From: Opisthocomus hoazin
Lineage: Eukaryota > Chordata > Aves > Opisthocomiformes > Opisthocomidae
Assembly (NCBI RefSeq): GCF_030867145.1
Contig: NC_134443.1
Span: forward strand, 1,798,001 to 1,862,000
DNA: 64,000 nucleotides
Direction of reading: 5' to 3'
A program made the translations under genes and the position numbers. This document shows positions 25,201-36,745 of the stretch, piece by piece; the stretch's first letter is position 1; each line of letters starts with the position of its first letter. The notes beneath the pieces are model-generated. The model ran no database searches, was not told where the DNA came from, and saw only the letters and a program-made list of their open reading frames with translations.

Positions 25201-28200
25201 CAGTGAGTCACGTTGTCTCCTTGCATCGTCTTGAGGCTCGCAGGGACGGTCCCTTCTGTCCACATCATCACGCGGCTCCACTTCCCGGGACACACGCTGG
25301 ATCCTCACGTCAGCTTCTGCTGCTGCGGTCTCTCGTGTCCTTTCATACCTCAGTGAGTCACGTTGTCTCCTTCCATCGTCTTCAGGCTGGCGGGAACGGT
25401 CCCTCCTGTCCACGTCGTCACGCAGCTCCAGTTCTCGGGACACGCGCTGGATCCTCACGTCTGCTTCTGCTTCTGCTGCTGCGGTCTCTCGTGTCCTTTC
25501 ATACCTCAGTGAGTCACGTTGTCTCCTTGCATCGTCTTGAGGCTCGCAGGGACGGTCCCTCCTGTCCACATCGTCACGTGGCTCCAGTTCCCGGGACACG
25601 TGCTGGATCCTCACGTCTGCTTCTGCTTCTGCGGTCTCTTGTGTCCTTTCATACCTCAGTGAGTCACGTTGTCTCCTTCCATCGTCTTCAGGCTGGCGTG
25701 AACGGTCCCTCATGTCCACGTCGTCACGTGGCTCTAGTTCCCGGGACACGCGCTGGATCCTCACGTCTGCTTCTGCTGCTGCGGTATCTCGTGTCCTTTC
25801 ATACGTCAGTGAGTCACGTTGTCTCCTGCCATGGTCTTCAGGCTCGCAGGGACGGTCCCTCCTGTCCACGTCGTCACGCGGCTCCAGTTCCCGGGACACG
25901 CGCTGGATCCTCACGTCTGCTTCTGCTGCTGCGGTCTCTCGTGTCTTTTCATATCTCAGTGAGTCACGTTGTCTCCTGCCATCGTCTTCAGGCTGGTGGG
26001 AACGGTCCGTCCTGTCCACGTCGTCACGTGGCTCTAGTTCTCGGGACACGCGCTGGATCCTCACGTCTGCTTCTGCTGCTGCTGCTGCGGTCTCTCGTGT
26101 CCTTTCATACCTCAGTGAGTCACGTTGTCTCCTTCCATCGTCTTGAGGCTCGCAGGGACGGTCCCTCCTGTCCACGTCATCACGCAGCTCCGGTTCCCGG
26201 GACACGCGCTGGATCCTCACGTCTGCTTCTGCTGCTGCGGTCTCTCGTGTCCTTTCATACCTCAGTGAGTCACGTTGTCTCCTTCCATCGTCTTGAGGCT
26301 CGCAGGGACGGTCCCTCCTGTCCACGTCGTCACACGGCTCCAGTTCCCGGGACACGCGCTGGATCCTCACGTCTGCTTCTGCTTCTGCTGCTGTTGTCTC
26401 TCGTGTCCTTTCATACCTCAGTGAGTCACGTTGTCTCCTTCCATCGTCTTCAGGCTGGTGGGAACCGTCCCTCCTGTCCACGTCGTCACGCAGCTCCAGT
26501 TCCCGGGACACGCGCTGGATCCTCACGTCTGCTTCTGCTGCTGCGGTCTCTCGTGTCCTTTCATACCTCAGTGAGTCACGTTGTCTCCTTCCATCGTCTT
26601 CAGGCTGGTGGGAACAGTCCCTCCTGTCCACGTCGTCATGTGGCTCCAGTTCCCGGGACACGCGCTGGATCCTCACGTCTGCTTCTGCTGCTGCGGTCTC
26701 TCGTGTCCTTTCATACCTCAGTGAGTCACGTTGTCTCCTTCCATCGTCTTCAGGCTCGCAGGGATGGTCCCTTCTGTCCACATCATCTCGCGGCTCCAGT
26801 TCCCGGGACATGCGCTGGATCCTCACGTCTGCTTCTGCTGCTGCGGTCTCTCGTGTCCTTTCATACCTCAGTGAGTCACGTTGTCTCCTTCCATCGTCTT
26901 CAGGCTGGCGGGAACGGTCCCTCCTGTCCACGTCATCACGCAGCTCCGGTTCCCGGGACACGCGCTGGATCCTCACGTCTGCTTCTGCTTCTGCTGCTGC
27001 GGTCTCTCGTGTCCTTTCATACCTCAGTGAGTCACGTTGTCTCCTTGCATCGTCTTGAGGCTCGCAGGGACGGTCCCTCCTGTCCACATCGTCACGTGGC
27101 TCCAGTTCCCGGGACACGTGCTGGATCCTCACGTCTGCTTCTGCTTCTGCGGTCTCTTGTGTCCTTTCATACCTCAGTGAGTCACGTTGTCTCCTTCCAT
27201 CGTCTTCAGGCTGGCGTGAACGGTCCCTCATGTCCACGTCGTCACGTGGCTCTAGTTCCCGGGACACGCGCTGGATCCTCACGTCTGCTTCTGCTGCTGC
27301 GGTATCTCGTGTCCTTTCATACGTCAGTGAGTCACGTTGTCTCCTGCCATGGTCTTCAGGCCCGCAGGGACGGTCCCTCCTGTCCACGTCGTCACGCGGC
27401 TCCAGTTCCCGGGACACGCGCTGGATCCTCACGTCTGCTTCTGCTGCTGCGGTCTCTCGTGTCTTTTCATATCTCAGTGAGTCACGTTGTCTCCTGCCAT
27501 CGTCTTCAGGCTGGTGGGAACGGTCCGTCCTGTCCACGTCGTCACGTGGCTCTAGTTCTCGGGACACGCGCTGGATCCTCACGTCTGCTTCTGCTGCTGC
27601 TGCTGCGGTCTCTCGTGTCCTTTCATACCTCAGTGAGTCACGTTGTCTCCTTCCATCGTCTTGAGGCTCGCAGGGACGGTCCCTCCTGTCCACGTCATCA
27701 CGCAGCTCCGGTTCCCGGGACACGCGCTGGATCCTCACGTCTGCTTCTGCTGCTGCGGTCTCTCGTGCCCTTTCATACCTCAGTGAGTCACGTTGTCTCC
27801 TTCCATCGTCTTGAGGCTCGCAGGGACGGTCCCTCCTGTCCACGTCGTCACACGGCTCCAGTTCCCGGGACACGCGCTGGATCCTCACGTCTGCTTCTGC
27901 TTCTGCTGCTGTTGTCTCTCGTGTCCTTTCATACCTCAGTGAGTCACGTTGTCTCCTTCCATCGTCTTCAGGCTGGTGGGAACCGTCCCTCCTGTCCACG
28001 TCGTCACGCAGCTCCAGTTCCCGGGACACGCGCTGGATCCTCACGTCTGCTTCTGCTGCTGCGGTCTCTCGTGTCCTTTCATACCTCAGTGAGTCACGTT
28101 GTCTCCTTCCATCGTCTTCAGGCTGGTGGGAACAGTCCCTCCTGTCCACGTCGTCATGTGGCTCCAGTTCCCGGGACACGCGCTGGATCCTCACGTCTGC

Positions 28201-31200
28201 TTCTGCTGCTGCGGTCTCTCGTGTCCTTTCATACCTCAGTGAGTCACGTTGTCTCCTTCCATCGTCTTCAGGCTCGCAGGGATGGTCCCTTCTGTCCACA
28301 TCATCTCGCGGCTCCAGTTCCCGGGACATGCGCTGGATCCTCACGTCTGCTTCTGCTGCTGCGGTCTCTCGTGTCCTTTCATATCTCAGTGAGTCACGTT
28401 GTCTCCTTCCATCGTCTTCAGGCTGGCGTGAACGGTCCCTCCTGTCCACGTCGTCACGCGGCTCCAGTTCCCGGGACACGCGCTGGATCCTCACGTCTGC
28501 TTCTGCTGCTGCTGCTGCAGTCTCTCGTGTCCTTTCATACCTCAGTGAGTCACGTTGTCTCCTTCCATCGTCTTGAGGCTCGCAGGGACGGTCCCTCCTG
28601 TCCACGTCGTCACGCAGCTCCAGTTCCCGGGACACGCGCTGGATCCTCACGTCTGCTTCTGCTTCTGCTGCTGCAGTCTCTCGTGTCCTTTCATACCTCA
28701 GTGAGTCACGTTGTCTCCTTCCATCGTCTTCAGGCTGGTGGGAACGGTCCGTCCTGTCCACGTCGTCACGTGGCTCCAGTTCTCGGGACACGCGCTGGAT
28801 CCTCACGTCTGCTTCTGCTACTGCGGTCTCTCGTGTCCTTTCATATCTCAGTGAGTCACGTTGTCTCCTGCCATCGTCCTCAGGCTCACAGGGACGGTCC
28901 CTCCTGTCCACGTCGTTACGCAGCTCCAGTTCCCGGGACACACGCTGATTCCTCACGTCTGCTTCTGCTACTGCAGTCTCTCGTGTCCTTTCATATCTCA
29001 GTGAGTCACGTTGTCTCCTTCCATCGTCTTCAGGCTGGCGGGAACGGTCCCTCCTGTCCACGTCGTCACGCGGCTCCAGTTCCCGGGACACGCGCTGGAT
29101 CCTCACGTCTGCTTCTGCTTCTGCTGCTGCAGTCTCTCGTGTCCTTTCATACCTCAGTGAGTCACGTTGTCTCCTTCCATCGTCTTCAGGCTGGTGGGAA
29201 CGGTCCGTCCTGTCCACGTCGTCACGTGGCTCCAGTTCTCGGGACACGCGCTGGATCCTCACGTCTGCTTCTGCTACTGCGGTCTCTCGTGTCCTTTCAT
29301 ATCTCAGTGAGTCACGTTGTCTCCTGCCATCGTCCTCAGGCTCACAGGGACGGTCCCTCCTGTCCACGTCGTCACGCGGCTCCAGTTCCCGGGACACGCG
29401 CTGGATCCTCACGTCTGCTTCTGCTGCTGCGGTCTCTCGTGTCCTTTCATACCTCAGTGAGTCACGTTGTCTCCTGCCATCGTCTTGAGGCTCGCAGGGA
29501 CGGTCCCTCCTGTCCACGTCGTCGCATGGCCCTAGTTCCCTGGACACACGCTGGATCCTCACGTCTGCTTCTGCTGCTGCGGTCTCTCGTGTCCTTTCAT
29601 ATCTCAGTGAGTCACGTTGTCTCCTGCCATCGTCCTCAGGCTCACAGGGACCGTCCCTCCTGTCCACGTCGTCACGCAGCTCCAGTTCCCGGGACACGCG
29701 CTGGATCCTCACGTCTGCTTCTGCTGCTGCGGTCTCTCGTGTCCTTTCATACCTCAGTGAGTCACGTTGTCTCCTTCCATCGTCTTCAGGCTCGCAGGGA
29801 CGGTCCCTCCTGTCCACGTCGTCACACGGCTCCACTTCCCGGGACACGCGCTGGATCCTCACGTCTGCTTCTGCTGCTGCGGTCTCTCGTGCCCTTTCAT
29901 ACCTCAGTGAGTCACGTTGTCTCCTTCCATCATCTTCAGGCTCGCAGGGACGGTCCCTCCTGTCCACGTCGTCACACGGCTCCAGTTCCCGGGACACGCG
30001 CTGGATCCTCACGTCTGCTTCTGCTTCTGCTGCTGTGGTCTCTCGTGTCCTTTCATACCTCAGTGAGTCACGTTGTCTCCTTCCATCGTCTTCAGGCTGG
30101 TGGGAACCGTCCCTCCTGTCCACGTCGTCACGTGGCTCCAGTTCCCGGGACACGTGCTGGATCCTCACGTCTGCTTCTGCTGCTGCGGTCTCTCGTGTCC
30201 TTTCATACCTCATTGAGTCGTGCTGTCTCCTTCCATCGTGTTGAGGCTCGCAGGGACGGTCCCTCCTGTCCACGTCATCATGCGGTTCCAGTTCCCCGGA
30301 CTTTTGGCTATGGTTTTGGCTCTCATAGATCTCTAGCTCCAGTGCTCTTTGGTGGCTGATCATCCTCTCTTGCATGGATTTTTTCCTCGTTCCATCATCT
30401 TGTTCCTCCCATTGTTGAGCCTGATGGTTTCCTCTCTTACTTTCTGTATTTTCAAGCTCATATTCTTGGTTCTTCTCTTGTTTATAGATACCTCTTTCTA
30501 GCTCAAAGGTGTCATAGTACCTGAGGTCAAGTTCTAGCGGTTCTTGTATGTATGATTGATGTGGCAGTCTTGAGTCCAGGCATTCAGGCTCATGTGGCTG
30601 GTGGTGGCTTTGTTTAAGTGGTTTTTGTTCCAGCTTATGTAGGTGGTAATGGCTTCTCTCTTCTCTGAGTAATTCAGGCTTACGTGCCTTATTGTGACTT
30701 CCTCTATCTGCTTCTTGTGGCCGCTGATTTTTTTGATCATATGCTGGTAGTGGTGACTCATTTGGCTGATGCCTACTCCACTGGTTTGGCTGTGGTTGAG
30801 GTTCGGAGGTCTGGCTGCGACTCCTCACGTCTGCCAGTTGTTCTGGCTGAGGGCCCTCGTCATTTTGCCTCTCATCTACCTGCGGTCCGGGCTCATGTGC
30901 TTGCAAGCTGCCGCGCTTGCAGTGTTGTGCATCTCTTCGTCTGTCTGGCTCTGGTGGCTGACGTCTTCTCTGGCTGTTCTGTTTGTCGCATGGCTCTTGG
31001 CTTCGTTCTTTGTATACCTGAGGGATTGGCTCCCCCAGCTCGCTGCTTTGTTTTACATCGTTTCTGCTGAGTGTTTTCTGTTGCTGGTGATGACTCTTTG
31101 TTTTTTCTAGTGTTTCAAGATCATTGACCCTGTTGGCTCGTTGCAGTTCTGGTTCACAGTGGGGGTAATGATTGCTCTCACAGGTTTGTCGTTCCTCCTC

Positions 31201-32045
31201 CTGGAGCTGCCGACGGCTCCCTCTGTTCCCAATTTCAGGCTCTTGGAGTGATTTGCCACTGGTTGTCAGCTTTGTTCTTTGCAGAAGGCGTGGTCCCCTC
31301 GGCAGGTACCAGTAGCATGCCCTTGCTGCTCTGAACAGCAAAAGCAGGAACTCATTAAAATCTATTTTCCCATCACCATCCCACTCCAGAAAGTGCAGAA
31401 TCTTGTCAATCGTCTGAGGGTCATGCGGCTTCTGCAAGGAAACACACACAGGGAAACACAAAAGGGATTTTAGCCTTCCTGCTCCGTGACAAACAAATGC
31501 AAAGAGAGGTACAGTTGCAATCTTTTCTCCTTCCGTCTCGCACACCTTCACTTTTATAGCTCAAAAACAACTCCTTGTCTTCATTCTCCTTTTTCCTGGT
31601 TATTCCCTGACTGCAGCTAACCAGCACACTTCTCTTTGGGGTATGATGTATCCTCTACTGGATGCATTTCCTGCCTATGTTTGAAAGAATACCAGACCTC
31701 CCATCAGTTCATTTTCCAGCTTTTGCCCATTTGCTCGTGACAAAATGGGTCGAAGCAGTCAGTGCAAAGGAACGCTACTGCTGCTCCCCTTTGGTGAAAG
31801 CCTCCTCATCCCACTGTCATAAGAATCATTCCCTCTCCGCAAGGAGAATTTGCAGTCCTTGCACTCCAGTCTTGGCCCCAAGCCCTCCCCCTCGCAGCAG
31901 CACTCACGGTTATGACATCTGCAAACTCCGTCTGGATGAACTCTTTCATCTTCCTTCGGCTGAGGTAGAAGGAGTCTCCATCTTCCGTTGCATGTTTGTG
32001 AAAGATGCTAGTGATGGTGAAAATGCTGTCTAAGAGGTGAGACAT
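22225..32045 (-). CDS. SCFN: Scaffoldin-type S100-fused protein (trichohyalin-like)
   Basis: This is a giant S100-fused cornification protein. Scaffoldin is the avian trichohyalin-like member, reported in feather sheath, beak, claw and periderm. Exon 2 coding part is 31908-32045 (46 codons, MSHLLDSIFTITSIF...FADVIT, first S100-type EF-hand). Exon 3 is 22225-31431 and starts KPHDPQTIDKIL. Together they encode 3,114 residues. The second EF-hand loop is EWDGDGKIDFNE, with Glu instead of the usual Asp at position 1. After the S100 module come a charged His/Gln/Glu/Arg-rich spacer (to about residue 428), about 45 tandem units of 50 or 52 residues (about 428-2720), and a unique tail rich in Pro, Glu and Ser. 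A unit contains GRRQRDSLRYERTRETA, ADVRIQRVSRELEP and DDVDRRDRPCEP. Repeat copy numbers in assemblies of such genes are often unreliable. The name rests on domain order and its position between S100A11 and cornulin. Confidence 0.92.
23400..30285 (-). repeat. SCFN: SCFN coding tandem array, about 45 units of 150/156 bp
   Basis: Units of 150 bp (50 codons) alternate irregularly with 156-bp units that carry one extra Glu-Ala or Ala-Ala pair before ADVRIQ. All lengths are multiples of three, so the frame is kept. I count about 45 units by eye. Variants recur in sets: linker RPCEP versus RSRQP or RSHQP, DSLRYE versus DSQGYE, and SRELEP versus SREVEP. Copies at the C-terminal end have their own variants (DSQGYE, REVEP), consistent with local unequal exchange. 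Confidence 0.95.
25412..28450 (-). repeat. SCFN: 1,518-bp ten-unit duplication inside the SCFN array
   Basis: Counting from the N-terminal end, units 13-22 (about 28450-26931) recur as units 23-32 (about 26930-25412). Rare variants appear in the same order in both copies: RRDHPCEP, RRDCSHQP, RRDGSHQP with ETTAAEAEA, AAAAAEADV, RYEKTRE, EDHGRR with SLTYE, RTQETAEAE, and DDARRQ. Matching landmarks are 1,518 bp apart, for example 25712/27230 and 26810/28328. Only a few residues differ. Confidence 0.9.
31432..31907 (-). other. SCFN: SCFN intron 2
   Basis: A 476-bp phase-0 intron between the two EF-hand exons, donor GTGAGT at 31907 and acceptor CCTTGCAG at 31432. This is the conserved intron position of S100 and S100-fused genes. 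Nothing else is seen in it. Confidence 0.85.
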
Positions 32046-32067
32046 CTTCCTGCAGATTCAAGCAAGC

Positions 32068-33329
32068 CTGCAAGAAAAGGAGCAGACCTAAGGACAGGAG
32101 ATTCTCTTGCCTCTGCACATGAAAAGAGGGGGAAGAATTGCTGGGGTCAGGCTGCGTGCATTAATGGGATACTGGGTGCCATGGCGAGCTCTGTTTCACC
32201 AGAGGCCTGGGAAGAACTTCAAATGCTTAGGGGTTTTAGTGGGATGGGGAGTGTCGTCCAACTTGTCTACTGACGTATTTGAATGACGTTTGATAGGGGA
32301 TGGCGGGGTGCCTGCGTTTGTGGATCGCAGGGAGGGGACTGGGGACGGTGACTCAAGAGATGCCCCAAGAACCCATCCCCATGGGGCGATACTGGGCAAC
32401 TGCGTTTCCAGGACCCACGCTGCTGTCTGCCTGGCACTGAGATACTCCAGCTTCTGTGAAGCAGGTTAGAGGACATCTAATGCAGCACTGGCATGGCCTG
32501 AGGCAAGATCTGGCTGTGTCCAAGACAGACAGAGTGCTTACAGGGAGCTAAAACAAGCCCTGTGGCTGATGCTCCTGTGACCAGTAGTAATGCAAAACAA
32601 TTGATAAAGCTTTCATTACAGCGTCGGTTCATTAGCAAATAGATTTTGGCCAGAAGAGAGTTGTCAGGTCACCTAGGTTAGAGCTACTTATTTGATTTTA
32701 CTGAGATCAGCTTGGCAGAAAGCAATGCTCCTGCTGGAACTTTGTGTCTGGAAACCTCAAATGCCACCTCCTTCCTTCCTCCTCGCAGGATCCCCAAGGC
32801 TCTTATGGGGCACATCAGTGCTGACAGCTCAGCTTGAGCTGGGGAAGCTGTGCCACGTCTGCCCGGCCGCCTCTGTAACATGCACACACACACGAACACA
32901 CGTGCTGACAGCTCAGCTTGAGCTGGGGAAGCTGTGCCACATCTGCCTGGCCGCCTCTGTAACATGCACACACACACGAACACACATGCACACCTTTGCA
33001 CACGAAATCCTGGGGACTAGTATTTCTGTAGAAAACAGAAAAAGTCCCCAGTCTGCTCATTCGGGCTGGGAGCTGACTCCAGACCAAAGTAAGGCACAAA
33101 ACCTGGCTCCCTTTCTTGTTTTCCCTTTGAGGAAAGCTGCCTCTACGCATGGACGCACGACGACAGCGTGCGAGCGTCCGAATAACGCAAAACAACGCTT
33201 CACTGGGTACGAACGCAAAAGACTCTCCGAAAACGCTGCGACAGGAACGCCGCCGCCACCCAGCACGAATCCTAAAGAAGCAACAGGTCCTTGCCCAGCA
33301 AAGCGCACGTTTCAAAAGGAGCGACTTAC
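32068..33329 (-). other. SCFN: SCFN intron 1
   Basis: Intron in the 5'UTR. The donor is GTAAGT starting at 33329 and the acceptor is TTCTTGCAG ending at 32068; exon 2 then has a 22-nt leader before the ATG at 32045. It contains an 84-bp tandem duplication and otherwise nothing recognisable. Confidence 0.7.
32819..32986. repeat. 84-bp tandem duplication (two copies) in SCFN intron 1
   Basis: The segment beginning GTGCTGACAGCTCAGCTTGA and ending in a CACACACACGAACACAC run occurs twice head to tail with a period of 84 bp. Only a few substitutions separate the copies. Confidence 0.9.
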
Positions 33330-33404
33330 CCAAATCGCCAGCGGGATCAAGTGGGATTCCTGTGAAGCCGTGCGGAGTGATCGGAGGACCCGAGTGCTTT
33401 TATA
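33330..33404 (-). promoter_or_regulatory. SCFN: SCFN TATA box and short non-coding exon 1
   Basis: TATAAAA on the minus strand at 33404-33398. A start about 30 nt downstream (near 33370) and the consensus donor GTAAGT after 33330 would give a non-coding exon 1 of about 40 nt, the usual EDC layout. The start site is inferred. Confidence 0.65.
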
Positions 33405-36400
33405 GGGTCCTGGACAGAGCTGCAGAAAGGAGACACCCTTTGTGGACATTGTCCTGATTCATCTTTGGCCAAGCCCAGCTGCACCTTCACGTCCTCAAAC
33501 GGGTTATTTAACTTATCATCCCCTTACCTATCATTTTAACCTAGAAATAGCAGTTGCCATGTGGCAATTCAGGCACTGGCTGGTTCCACCTAATCCAAAC
33601 TGTAAAGTTATTTTACGGGCTGATTGTATTTCAGATTTTAAAAAATGTAGAGTAGCTATAAAGCGTATATATGTGTTAATGGGAGGGTGTATTTTTATAT
33701 AAATGTGCCTCTGCATAGGCGTGAATTTATATATGTATAATACACACATGCACACATAAAAATGAAATTCTGAGGATGGGGACAGAAGTGCTGATGGTAG
33801 CAGAGCTCCCTATGAGCAGATCAGGCACAGCTGATATCCGTACGGCCCCTGAGCTTGGTACCGCAATACCAGAGATGATTTTTCTTTGCTTTTTGTGCAG
33901 TTCCTTCAGCGCCGTGGGCCTGAGGTCAGTGGTGTTTGGGCCTGGCTTTCGCTCACAGAAGGACAGAAGGCCTGAGCTCTACAGAAATGGTGACATTCAG
34001 GCGCACAGCAGTAAGATCCCCAAATCCTCCAGGTCTTGGCTTGTGTGGCGTCCTTGTAGAGTGTTTCATTTTTGGTAACTTCTTATTAAGGAGCCTTTTG
34101 GTTATATTATCCGGGGGTTTGTTGGAAAAAAACCCAACCACAAACAGAACATTTTTAAATGGGACAGTTTGCAAAATGAATTTTCTTACAAGAAAATGTC
34201 TGTTCCATAAGCAATTAATTTCACTGAGAAAAATCACGATAAAACATTTTTCATAGCTGTCTTCCAGGAATGACTTTCATTTCAACTTTGCTTGATCTTT
34301 AATTAAAAATAAAAGCAGAATGCTCTCTGCTGAGAGGTCAATTCATGTGGAATCTTCATCTAGATGCCCTAGGCAGCTTTTGCTGTAATTACCTCTGCAG
34401 TCTTCTTTCTTTAAATCTTTTAACAGTAAATTAATGAAAGACTAACTGATTCCTTTATTCACCCCAAACTCTCCCAGCACACAGAGCAAAGAAGGAAGAT
34501 ACCAGCCGTGCCACCTGGGCCCCTGCTTTTGCTTTTGGAAGTAGGATGCTGCCTTGACAAGTGTGACGGAGACATTGCAGAGAGCCTCCAGAGCATGAAC
34601 TTGTCACGCAGCCTTGGTTGAGTGGCTGATCTGGCCCATCTGTAAGGTAAGATCATACTGGGTGTAGGAGCCTAATTAATTAGTGCTGGTAACACCTTGG
34701 GGATACTCATACAAGTGCGCACGAAGGATCGTTACTAACCATACTTCATTTTTGAGCTTTTTTTCAAGATTAAATTATACTTGTGCAAATTATACCCCAC
34801 CTGTGGGATAATAATACCCTTGGGAAACTGTAATTTTATGGTAGATTGGAGTTATTATTAAAATTAGAGTATTACAGTGCGGCTTGGTGTCCTATAACAG
34901 TCTGTAATCCCTCCCGCAGGGGCTGGGGCAGCGCAGGACGGTTGGGTGCTGCGTAAGCCATCAGGCAGAATTTGGGATCGATGCAGGAAAACGTGCGTCA
35001 CGTTGCGGCCACGCGCACGCCGGCGTGCTCGCCCGCTTGCCTCTGCTTTCCTGTTCCCGGGACAAAGCGCCGAGTTTCAAAGCACCTTCTTGGCAGCACT
35101 GAAGCCCCCTGTTCTCCAAGGGCTTGGTTTTCCAAGGGGAAACTGCAAGGGAATGGTTGCGTCTGGTGATTTTAGACCCTCAGCCAGAGCTAATAAGAAG
35201 CAAAGAGGTATTGGACGAACGTCTAACTGACACCTATTCTACAAGAAGAATGGAGTCCTGTGGAAAATGAGATGTTTTGAGGAATGCCTCTGATGGAGTG
35301 GGGTTTTGACAGATAGGCGATGAAATTTAAGTCTTGACTCTCCCATTGCGTGTCCACAGCTGTCGTGAGGTAGGTCAGAACTTATCGTTGCTAATATGCC
35401 TTATCAGTAATAGAGCAAACTGGTGTACTTTGTGTCTAATACATTTAATTTTGACATTAGCACGTGTAAACCAAGTCAGTTTTGTGATGTACATGCTGGG
35501 CATGGTTTTGAAACACTGGTTCTTCTGATTCAGCACTTAGAAAATTGTGAAATTCTGGGGTGTCCCAGAGGAATGACGTTTTATTTTCCAGTGAGGTCTC
35601 TGTGTGCTCCTTGTCACCGGCCACAGAGCAGGAGGTGCGGGTACATTTATCATGTGCTGATTTTGCTGATAGGTCACAAGTGAAAGATAGCATGGTGAAA
35701 AACAGGCTGAGCATCACCCTCCCTGCGGGATGCCGAGTCCTGGGCCTGCCTGGTGGTCCAGCATGTCTGAACCCCCTAATAAACCCCACTGACTTCACCG
35801 GACTGCTCATGCCCTCAGAGTTACCCACATTCCTATGTGCACATTTGGACAAGTGCCTGAGGACCTCGTACCCCGAGCTGGCTGATCTGAAACTGAGTTT
35901 GAGATTGGCTCCCTTTGTGCCCAGTTTGTATGTCAGCTTTTTATTTCTGGCCTCCCAGTTGTTACTGGGACTGGATGTGCCCGAATCCTCATTTTTCCTG
36001 TGTTTGCTATATCTCTACCCCTTCCTTTGGAGACTTCCATAGCTAATAGGGATTTTTGATCTTCATAGCATGCTCCGCATTCCCCTTGCTTCTGAGATTA
36101 CTAATAAGTGAGGTTAAATAGGACAAATCCCTCCCATTCAGTGTTAAGCAGCTGTTTATTCTTTTCACAGCAGACATGAAAAACACCCAGAGCAGATGGA
36201 TGCTGTGAGGAATCTGTTCAGGTCGGCCGTGCTGTGGTGTTAATCTGGACTTCTGCCCCCTCTGAAGACACCTTTCGCAGGGACATCGCATCCCTGCCCA
36301 CGGGGAGCGATCGATTCACCTCGGCAGCAGCTCCTTTAGGCAATCCACCCCCGAGACACGCCTGCATCTCTGCAGCCACCCCTCCGTCCGCACCCTGGAG

Positions 36401-36538
36401 CAATCTGGCCGTATGTCACGAGAGCGAAGGACGCTCAGGTCCTCTGCACCGCATCGTGTCAACCCGGCTGTTTGCTCAGAGCCGGGCTGGGGGCCGCTTG
36501 CAGCAACACACCGGGACGTTTGCTATTTTGCCTTCAGT
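33405..36538. other. SCFN-CRNN intergenic region
   Basis: About 3.1 kb upstream of SCFN and downstream of CRNN. A 160-codon plus-strand frame at 35560-36042 resembles no family and lacks EDC features. AT-rich segments lie around 34090-34330 and 34740-34880. I see no gene or mobile element. Confidence 0.5.
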
Positions 36539-36544
36539 TTTATT
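36539..36544 (-). promoter_or_regulatory. CRNN: CRNN poly(A) signal AATAAA
   Basis: TTTATT on the plus strand, about 200 nt beyond the CRNN stop at 36746. Canonical hexamer at a plausible distance. Confidence 0.65.
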
Positions 36545-36745
36545 GCTTTGCTTACACAGGCAGCCTACCACAGAGCGAGGGGGAAGGTCTCTAGTCATGC
36601 ACAGCTCAGTACGAACCAGGGGAGCTAATAAGGAATTGGACAAGACATGACAAATAGAAATGCAAAACACCAGAGTGGGACCAGACAGAATGTATCTCCT
36701 CGCAGGGGGCAACACCGTCCCTTAGACAGGAGCTTGTTTCAGCCT

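Noticed and set aside
23289-30359. 2,356-codon plus-strand ORF with Leu/Ser/His-rich repeats
   Set aside because: It is the antisense of the SCFN repeats. It lacks a promoter, splice context or any known family and exists because the repeat length is a multiple of three.
31432-31551. 40-codon N-terminal extension of the large SCFN frame (MKVCETEGEK...)
   Set aside because: It is intron 2 sequence. The acceptor at 31432 and the homologous junction in other S100-fused proteins show that coding resumes at KPHDPQT.
35560-36042. 160-codon plus-strand ORF between CRNN and SCFN
   Set aside because: No EDC signature, no family match and no promoter or poly(A) context.
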